64,000 nt of DNA from Datnioides undecimradiatus. Taxonomy: Eukaryota; Chordata; Actinopteri; Lobotiformes; Datnioididae. The notes under the pieces are model-generated. The model had not been told where the DNA came from and did not search any database. It saw nothing but the letters and a program-made list of their open reading frames with translations. Positions 51,201 to 60,200 of the stretch are shown here, one piece after another (position 1 is the stretch's first letter; each line of letters starts with the position of its first letter). The stretch lies in contig WARS01000981.1 in the NCBI GenBank assembly GCA_008933995.1, forward strand, positions 186,001 to 250,000, in the 5' to 3' direction. The translations under genes and the position numbers were made by a program.

Positions 51201-54200
51201 CTGAATCTGCTTATACATAAACATGTTATAATTGATGGGCTCAGAGCACTTCCTAGTGTCACTTAGCACAGAGAAGCTCAGTCAAGGAACGAAAACCAAA
51301 ACAGATTTTTGGGAGCAGGTCCCCTGTTGCAATCTCTGAATAACTTCAAATGCTGTTAATCACTGTACACCAGACAGTAGCTGAAAGCTGGGAGCGTTTT
51401 TGGACAGCTCCAGCTCATGTGGTTTTGAACTCTCCATTAATAGTAAAATGTGTAAGAGCTTGAACCTCAGTGTGCGACAAGGCGGGACAAAATGCTAGGT
51501 TGTAGATAAACCATACGGGAGCGTGGGGCGCAGTGGCGCAGTGGGGGAGTAGGGAAGTCAATGAAGTTGTTTCCCCTGGTGTCTGGATGCAGACTGTATC
51601 ATGTTATCACTGGCCTGCAGGGCTGGGAGAGGGCTGAGGGGAACAGGGCGGAAAAGAGGGGAGCTGGAGGCCATTCAAGAGAGACGTCAAGCATGGCAGA
51701 AGCCGCGGACAGCGACGTGTCCTACTGTCTGGAGGACGACAGCAGATACACAATATGCACTGAGAAGAACTCTGTTAAAGGGAGAATATTTATGAAAGTG
51801 GCTCCTTTATTAGATTCACATGCTTGTTAAGGCAAACGGCCATCTCCACTCAACAATAAACTGCGGTTCCAGCTCAATACAAACAGCATGTGGACGGGGT
51901 CAACAAGTCCTTTCACTCTTGTAGCAGACATTCGAATGTTACATTGTTTGAAACTTTTGTTTCCAGACACAGTGGTTCCATCATATGATTAATTCCTGCC
52001 CCATGGCGAGTTTTATACAACACAGAGAACCATCCGGAAAAGAGTAGACGCATTAATAAAAGAAACATGCAGTCCGATGAGCCAAAACACCACGTCAGGG
52101 TGCCAGGTCAGAGGAGAGCAGCCAGAGGCTTTCCAGCTACCAGGAGTCCCCTTCATGGTCGGTCTACCTTTGTCAAAGCATGCTGATTGCAGAATTATGA
52201 GACAGGGCACAAAGTATTCACCCACCCAGGTTACAGAGTGACTTCGGTTAGCCGAGGTTGCCCCGACTTTCTCCAGATCTTAACCCGAAGGAGCGTCTTT
52301 GGGATGCGCGGCGGAATACGTAGCATGACTGCACAGTGAAGAGGTTCGCAGAGACCAACGCAGCTGAGTCAGCGTGGACCTCAACACCCTGAACCCCGAG
52401 GGGTGTTTCCAGTCGTGGGTCAGAGGAGTCAAAGTGTTGCTCGACAATACCAAAAAACCAAACACAAACTTGTGAGTGCTATTCATAATCCTTCAAAGCT
52501 CCCCTGCTAAAGCGTTAACTTTCAGTACAACAACAGTCAGCACCGTCTCTAATGTGCCAAATCCAAATCCAGCACAATAGCCAGAGCGGTAAGAGCATTG
52601 TACAGCTGTTCCATCAAGAGAACAGGCTGTTTCTGGGCTCACAGAGAATTTTTAAAGTAATGTGTCTCCCACGGATCCAAAGATGAGCTTTCTCCCACTG
52701 CTCCGGCAGCCTGATTGGACAATTGTGTCTGGTGGCACAGCTTTATCATTAGGCTGTTTTATTCCCTCAAGAAGCTCCATTCATGGTGGTGGAGGAAGCT
52801 GCAGGCCCATCAGCTCTTTTCATCATACTGTATAACTCTCATTCAAAATGCTTCAGATCCTCTTTGCTGATTCTGAACTGAAAAGCGAGAGGCTGAGAGT
52901 CTCTAACCATCAACGTATGTAAAAATGTATATTCCGCCTGTTTATTGTGGAATCACAAAGTGCTGCAGAGGCAAAGCCACGCCGGGAGTGTTGGTTCCTG
53001 AACACATCTCCAGACCGCCATCCCTGCTCCCAAAGACAACGCCAGCATGCTGATGTTTAAAAGGTATACGGCTCTGTCTTTGTTTAGCATGTTAGCATGC
53101 TAAAATTAACTACTACTATTATTTAGCATTAAACGCACAACACAGCTGCAGGTATTATCAAAACATAGAACACATTCAAATCTTGCAGTTCCAGGAGAAG
53201 ACAAGGGCTGATATCATGCATTAAGACTGAAAGCAGGGATGAATCTTTCTGCAATGGATGTCTATGAATCTGAATTTATTGAGACATGCATCCCAATCAC
53301 ATGCAACACCGCTTCTCTGTTCCCTATAAGTGACTCTGCATTGCAATTTGCACCCACACACCGATAGGAACACGCAGCGCACACATTGTGACTGACTCAT
53401 TCACAGTCAGCCCCTGTAGGCCATTTAAGGTGTCATTTGTAGACACTTTACCTCAAATGGCCATAAAATAACATGTCTGCATAATTTGGCCCAACTGGAG
53501 TTTGATTTAGCAGCGCTCTGTGCAGAGCTCAAAGGATTACGGTGTGGTGTTTGTCAGTGTACAGCGACAGGTAAACATACAAATGATGCAGCACATGTTC
53601 GGGCTGGAGTTTCAGTATGATGGAAAATGCATCCAGTCGCTTTCAGGCTGGCAGTCGCCTCGCTACATGAACATCGCGCTGGGGTTTGACAGTTACACAT
53701 CGTACCACCTTAATGATAACCAGACTCATACAGCGGCTGCACATCAGATTACGTTAACAATCGTTAGCAGCTAGGCGAAAAGAATGGTAAAGACACCGAG
53801 TCAAAGAAACGGATGAATTAACCTCGTTCTCGTCAGCAACTGGGCGACACAACAAAGCCATTGCAGCAATAACTGGCAGGTTACCAGGCAGATATAATGC
53901 GAGATACTCCGGAAAATGCCACGCAAGTGCTGCTCTGAATGCTGGCACGCTCCTCTGTGGCGACTGTGATATGCTTAATGTTTCCACAACAAAACCTCGC
54001 CTGACTCAAATTCTCCTCTGGCACGGTTTTTTATTATGGAAATGAAAGAATAAGTCTTCCAGCAGCAGGCCTAGTGCCAACCCCATCCACGTCCTGACCG
54101 TGCCTCAGTCCAGTACACTGCACACCGACTCTGAGAGGCCGGATGCAGATATGACAGATAACGCCACTGCAAGTAATATTTTAGAGAATATGCCCATGTC

Positions 54201-57200
54201 AGTATGCACCAGCACTCAGAAACTCTGCAAAACTCGGAAAAAATTGGCATCATGTAGCTCTGCAGACACATCAGTCAAACAAGAAGCAAGACGAGAGTAA
54301 AAATTTCAGTAGAGGGATCAGTCTCTGGATGTTTAACTGAGCAGCATCCATCAAAAACAGTTCAGTATTTATATCATGTCAGAATCATTTGGGCAAAATA
54401 AACTGAACAAAAATACATTTGTGACCGATTCATTAAACAAGCAAACATGTTTGGCTGAGACAAGATTATACATAAAATATACTGATTGACAACGGGGAAC
54501 AAACAGAGATTAATTAATCCCTGAGCAAACAATGGAGACGTGAGTTTACGCTCGGGGTTGTGTTCACTCAAGAGGAGGCAGGAGCCGAGCTGAATACTGA
54601 AACCATGGAGCAGCAAACAGCCGAGCAAAACAAAAAGACGCGGATGCTTGAGAGCGATGTGAAAACCACAGAGGGTGAGGCGGCCGTGCTGCTCTGTGCC
54701 AGCCAGAGCAGCCGGCGCGCACAGCTGGGACAACAAAAGCAGAACCAAGCCCCCGACTGCAGACAGTTCATATTAGCTGAGGGGTTTCCTTTGTGCAGGG
54801 GATGAATAGACGCATCCTGTGGTGTGACCTGAGTTACATCAGCAAATAATCTGCAGGTGAAGGCGTGAGGCTTACAGCAGACGCTCACTCTGCCCTCCTG
54901 ACGGCGGCGGCGTGGAATAACTTTAGCTGACTGCTGACCCCTACTGGATTCACAACACAATGACACAGCTTCTGAGTGACAAAGGCAGAATGTTCGTGAT
55001 GGCAATTCAACGTAATGCACATGCTGTTGACATACAACAGAAAGGACCACGCTTTCAGTCTCTCCCCCCGGGGACAGCTGGGGAACTTAAAAGGCACATA
55101 CTGACAGAAACCAGAGGTGATAATGAATCAGTCACATGAGAGTATAATGTGATATTCACCTATCAAAGACAGTTTGGTTTCAGTTTGTGTCGGTCCACTG
55201 TCAGGACAGTCATAAACACAAGAAGGTATATGGATCCTACATTTCCCAGAATACATTTCATCAAACCCTCCATAACAGCCTGAAGGTGTGGGATTTCAAC
55301 TTATTCTTTTACGTAAACTTATCCCACACTCGAGCCAAGGCGATCCTAATGACCTCATTGGGGCTGTCATGCTGAGCTGAAGACATTAAACTGCTGTTCA
55401 CAGGCTGTGTGAAACTCAACCAGGCTGAATCCATCAAAATCAAAATCAGTGCTTTAAACATTAACATTTAACTCTGGGGAGTGCAGACAAGCTGTAATAT
55501 AACAGGCTTGACAGAGTCTGTTTTCAAGTATCTACAAACTAAACACACGCCTCAGGTCTGAAACGGAGCGGTTTGGGACCTTTTAAGACATTTAAGCTCC
55601 CAGCCAGCTGATAGCTGTCTGTTCTGATGGAACTGGAAATGAAACGGAGATACAACACACATCTTTGAGAAGGGAACTGATGCAAAGAGGATCAGTAAGG
55701 AAAACCATGCAAAAGAGCTGCTGCGGCGTGTGTGGATGAGATAAAGTCAGGTGGGGGGAAATCGGTGGAGGATGAGCCCGTCACTCCACAGCTGACAGTT
55801 AGAACACAGAGGGTTCAGAGAGGTTCTTTGATTTTAACAATATTAATCACCTCGAAAAGGTAAGCACCTGTTTAATTGACAGGCAGACAAGATACGGTTT
55901 AATCTAAAGTAACTTCGACCAATTCTGCACAAACGCCTCAGTCAGCTGAGGTGAGTGAGGATGGAGTGAATGAGGTCGCGCTGGATTGGGTATTCAAGGA
56001 GATATCAAACAGATGCAAATCATCAAGCATCTTCATGTTATCAACGCTGAAGACAGGATGAATCCTGCTTGACGTCAATTGGGAGAGACACGTGAATCAT
56101 ACTTCTGTCTTTATGAACATCATCTTTCCATTTCTGACCCAGCACTGCAGGGGAATAGCTGCAGACAACACGAGTCTTTGGATAAAAACAGTGAAGTTCA
56201 AAGCTTCGTCAATGCCATGATTGACATCCACAGTGCTGGAATTTCATACAGCACACTTCTCTGAGGGTGAGGAGTCCAGCCCCGGGTTGTGTTCTTCATC
56301 AGCTGGGATTCATGTGATCAGTCGTGCCTTTAATGTGCTGAATTCATGATGGAGGGAAGTGTGAAAGTATTTACCTGGATTGTGCCGAAGTCCACGTTTT
56401 CATAGTGGAAGTGAGCGCACTCTGCCAGTTTGGGGAAGTGGCCCTTGGTGAAGCAAAGTCTGGAAACAGAACGCACAAACACGCACAGTTTGGTCGGCAC
56501 CTCGTCCCCTGCTCACGATAACACCTCGGAGTGTGTGCGGCTGGTGTGAGAGGGAGAGTGCAGCGCAAACAGAGGGAGTGAAAGGAGGAGGAAGATTCAG
56601 AAATAGACCGAGGGAAGGAACTCAAGCAGGAAACAGAGGCGATAAGCAGCCGGTTAGGAGCGATAAATAGATGAACAGAGGGAAGGAGAGATGAGAGAGA
56701 GGTGGAAGAGACGGGCAGAGGCAGGTGTGTGTGTGTGTGTGTCTACTCACTTCTTGACATTCTTGACCTTCATGCTGGCCGTGCTGCTGCTGCAGGAGCG
56801 CATGAGGGGCTCCGTCCTCAGCTCAGGGATCTCTGCGCTCCTCGCCTACACACACACACGAACACACACACACGAACACACACACACAAACGTCAGCCAT
56901 GCAGCAGGTGCATACAAACACATCTCAGCCACTGTTTTCCATTTCTATTGGCTATTTATAACGGCCAACAGGCTTTGAAATTCAAACAGGTCGGAGTCGG
57001 GGGGTTTGATCATCACGACGTGCTCAGCGGCGGATGGAATATGGTTTCGGTCTTTGTGGTTGTGGTTTGTGAACGTCAGCAGTTTAACTGATGGAGCCTG
57101 GGAGTAAATTTCAGAACAAACCCGCCTGAGACATAATCAATGAAAAGTGTGCGGGCCAGTTTGGTCAAGTGCTACACTGATAAATCTATTAGACTATAAT

Positions 57201-60200
57201 TCATTTATTTATTCTGACAGCATTATGCTCTTTTATTACAGTGTATTCAGGCTGTTTAAGGCGCCCGACACCTACTAATGGAAGGAAAACACTGATTACT
57301 TAAAGATACAATGAAATCAAACTATACAAGTTGCATACACGCTTGCTTCTAATGATGTTTACATTTTCCAGAAGCTGAGTGCCTCTCCTCTGTCCTCCTT
57401 TATCATGGTGTATATATGTTTGATGGCTCATCTGGACCTCGGGGTGTTTAAACTCATCAGATGTGATTTGGAGCGACTCAGAGCGCCGTAAATCACTCAA
57501 AACTGTTAACCGGCCGACCGCGCGCTGTAGTGCGGTTATTGCTGAAGTAAATACTTTTATCTACAATTCCAAAGAGTTGGTTAAGGTCCAATTTATTCAT
57601 TTCCACCATGATTTCCTCCTCTCAAGTGAGGCTGCAGTGGTGGGGGGTGTGAACACAGAGGGCTCCAGCAAACAAATGCAGGGCAAAGAACCAGGATCAG
57701 CCTTTGCCAGGATGCCCCGCGGTGTCACCGTGCAAGGTGCTGCTGACCAATCAGACCAGTGCAATCATACATTCCATGTAGGTTAGCAGAGACAGAGGGA
57801 CGCCTCACCACACAGTGTGCAACCTCTATACTGCACATGCAGGGTTATTATAACAAATAGTTTCCACCTTGCTCCGTGTGCTGCATAGATCATTGCCTGA
57901 AACAGCACGTTCCACTTCCTCACTGGTTGCAGTATATATCTGTGTTCACTGGTACTGATCAGCGAATGCCTTTTGACTGCATTGTCGGAGCACAAACCAT
58001 GTTTGTTAGCTGGCACCATGTCAGGTGTGACCTTGCTCTTTTCAGGTTTGTCCTACATGAGATTAGAAAGCTCTCACCCGGTCACATGGAGGAGCCTGAG
58101 CATCGGGAATGAAACAGGAACACAAGAAGCTTTAAACGACATGTCCTAACATCGCAGCGGCAGGAGCAGTTAACAGCCACTGAACCCTACACACACACAT
58201 AACTACACGTGATATTCAGCCCCTCCTGTTGGGCTGACCAGTTCCAGAAGACACACCGATGCACCGCGCCGTTGCTAGCTAGCTAGCTAGCCGTGCTGTT
58301 TAAATGGTGAGGACTGATTGATGAGTGGAACTCGTGACATTATTGGCTGATTGGCTTAAGGTTACATAAGCACACATCATCATGCTGTACAGGATGTATG
58401 TAAAACAGCTCGAGCAGAGCTCTGCTGCAGGAAGTACAGAGATTCACCTGCTGCTGATGCTTCATCAGCACTGTGTCAACTTGCATGGCTGGACTTCAGC
58501 AGAGGCTCATTTCTTAAAGTCTCAGTGTAAAGCTTCAACAGAGCCCCTCACCGGCTCCATTTAGCTTAAATTAGAGTGAAAATCAAATGCAGCTGTGGTA
58601 AACAACACATTTACTGAGCCGGGGGAACCTCGTTTGGGTCCAAGCAGAGTTTATCAGCGGGTATATTCACTGTATTTCTGACAGCAGGTTGTTGGACAGC
58701 ACCTGGGAGACTAAATTACTTTAAGTAAATATAAATAAAAAGAAATAAAAAAACACATCTATGGAAAAGTAAATGAAAAACTCTACGAGGCAATAAGAAT
58801 CTGAAGGAAAGCTGCATCAGAGCCGTGTGAGGTGTGAGTCACATAAAGTCAGGGTGGACCGGAGCTGCGAAAGTTTCTTCTGTTCACTTTGGGAGTCCAC
58901 ATCCAGACGGCCACTGACAGTAAAGGTGGTATGCAGATGAGGTCGTGGTTTCTGAGACAGCAGAGACAGTCTGCACCTCCATGTGAGGCGTTAGCTGGAG
59001 GGGGCTGACAGAGGTGGACAGGGGACAGTTGTTTGGACAAAGAAGTCATTTTAATGAGTCGTATACAGCCCGTCAACAGAAGCAAAGATCACAACACTGT
59101 CAGGAAAACGTTTTTCTGTTTCCAGCTTCCTGTTTAACCGGATTTGTGGCCTTATTCTGTTTCATGTTAACATACCATTTGAACATGTCACCTTGGACTC
59201 TGGTCAGTTGTGATGGGGACATTTTATAGCTCATCTATCATCATCACATGTGTGTATCCATATATCATCTGACCTGATTACACAATGCTTCACAAGCCCT
59301 CCTGAAATCTGTGTGTGTGAGTGAGTGTGTGCATGTGTGTGAAACAGCCACAGGCATGTTCCGAATGCTTCTTTGACTGTGTGACTCCGATGGTACAAAT
59401 GAATATGGAGGCTTTGAACTGGTTAAAGCCTGCTCTCCCTGTCCATGATCTAAACGCTGTATGTCAAGGCAAATCGATGATGACTGGAGAAGATTTTGGC
59501 GTTCATTTGATCGCCGTGTTGCAGGGATTGTGGGAATGTTTTGTTCCTCGGTGCTCTGCAGTCGACAGAATATATCTATCCTACACAGTGCAACAGGGCG
59601 TTGGTGTGACAGCTTACACTAAGTTACTTAGCGCTTCCCATCACCTCCTTGAACCACCAGAGACATGCATAATGCATGCCACTCCAGTGCAGAGTCCCTC
59701 TCGTATCAAATATTGAACAAAGAATAGCAGACATGCAGTATTAAAGGCCCCGCCTCTGTGATCAATATTCATTAGCCTGGTGAGATTGTTGTTTCTCTTC
59801 CTCTCTGTTGCCCGATCGAAGCGAGCACTTGCGATAGGGCTCCAACCACGCGCCGACCACGGGTGGCTCGGCATGTTACCATGGAGACGGCCTCATTTTC
59901 ACCATGCTGTTGATGCAAGAAGCAAAACCCGCACCAAAGATGGGAGAGGAAAGGAAATAATGAATGATGCTGTCTGGTGAATGGAATCCAGCGTGGAGAG
60001 GTGGGCTGAAATAAACAGATGACACAGGAGAACACAGCTGGCAGGTAGATGGCTATCTGTGCACAGAGTCTGGAGACGGGGAGCCTTAGGACGCCAACAG
60101 TCACCTGCATTAATCATGAATGTGTGATAGTGTTTCAGCAACAGAGAAGACACAGTTTCAATAAGAGAGACGGCCATAACAAATCAATCCACTGGAGGGA

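Larger units (their letters stand above)
37511..56374 (-). other. arhgap32 intron 3 (18.9 kb)
   Basis: Largest visible intron, GTAAAT donor at 56374 and TTTCAG acceptor at 37511. It holds microsatellites (45208-45270, 47640-47671, 48393-48411), three fragments of the gctaacatgctaa repeat family, a SINE-like tail, a Tc1-like transposase scrap and an ATTAATC-rich repeat, listed separately. The stretch 43760-44880 mixes a long pyrimidine-rich segment with a TTTAATTAAG-type homeodomain-rich segment and might be regulatory. The 229-residue plus-strand frame at 43520-44209 has no recognisable domain. I see no supportable nested gene. Confidence 0.8.

Noticed and set aside
59321-59716. 131-residue plus-strand frame
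   Set aside because: No family resemblance; begins inside a GT-rich repeat; no exon signals flank it convincingly.
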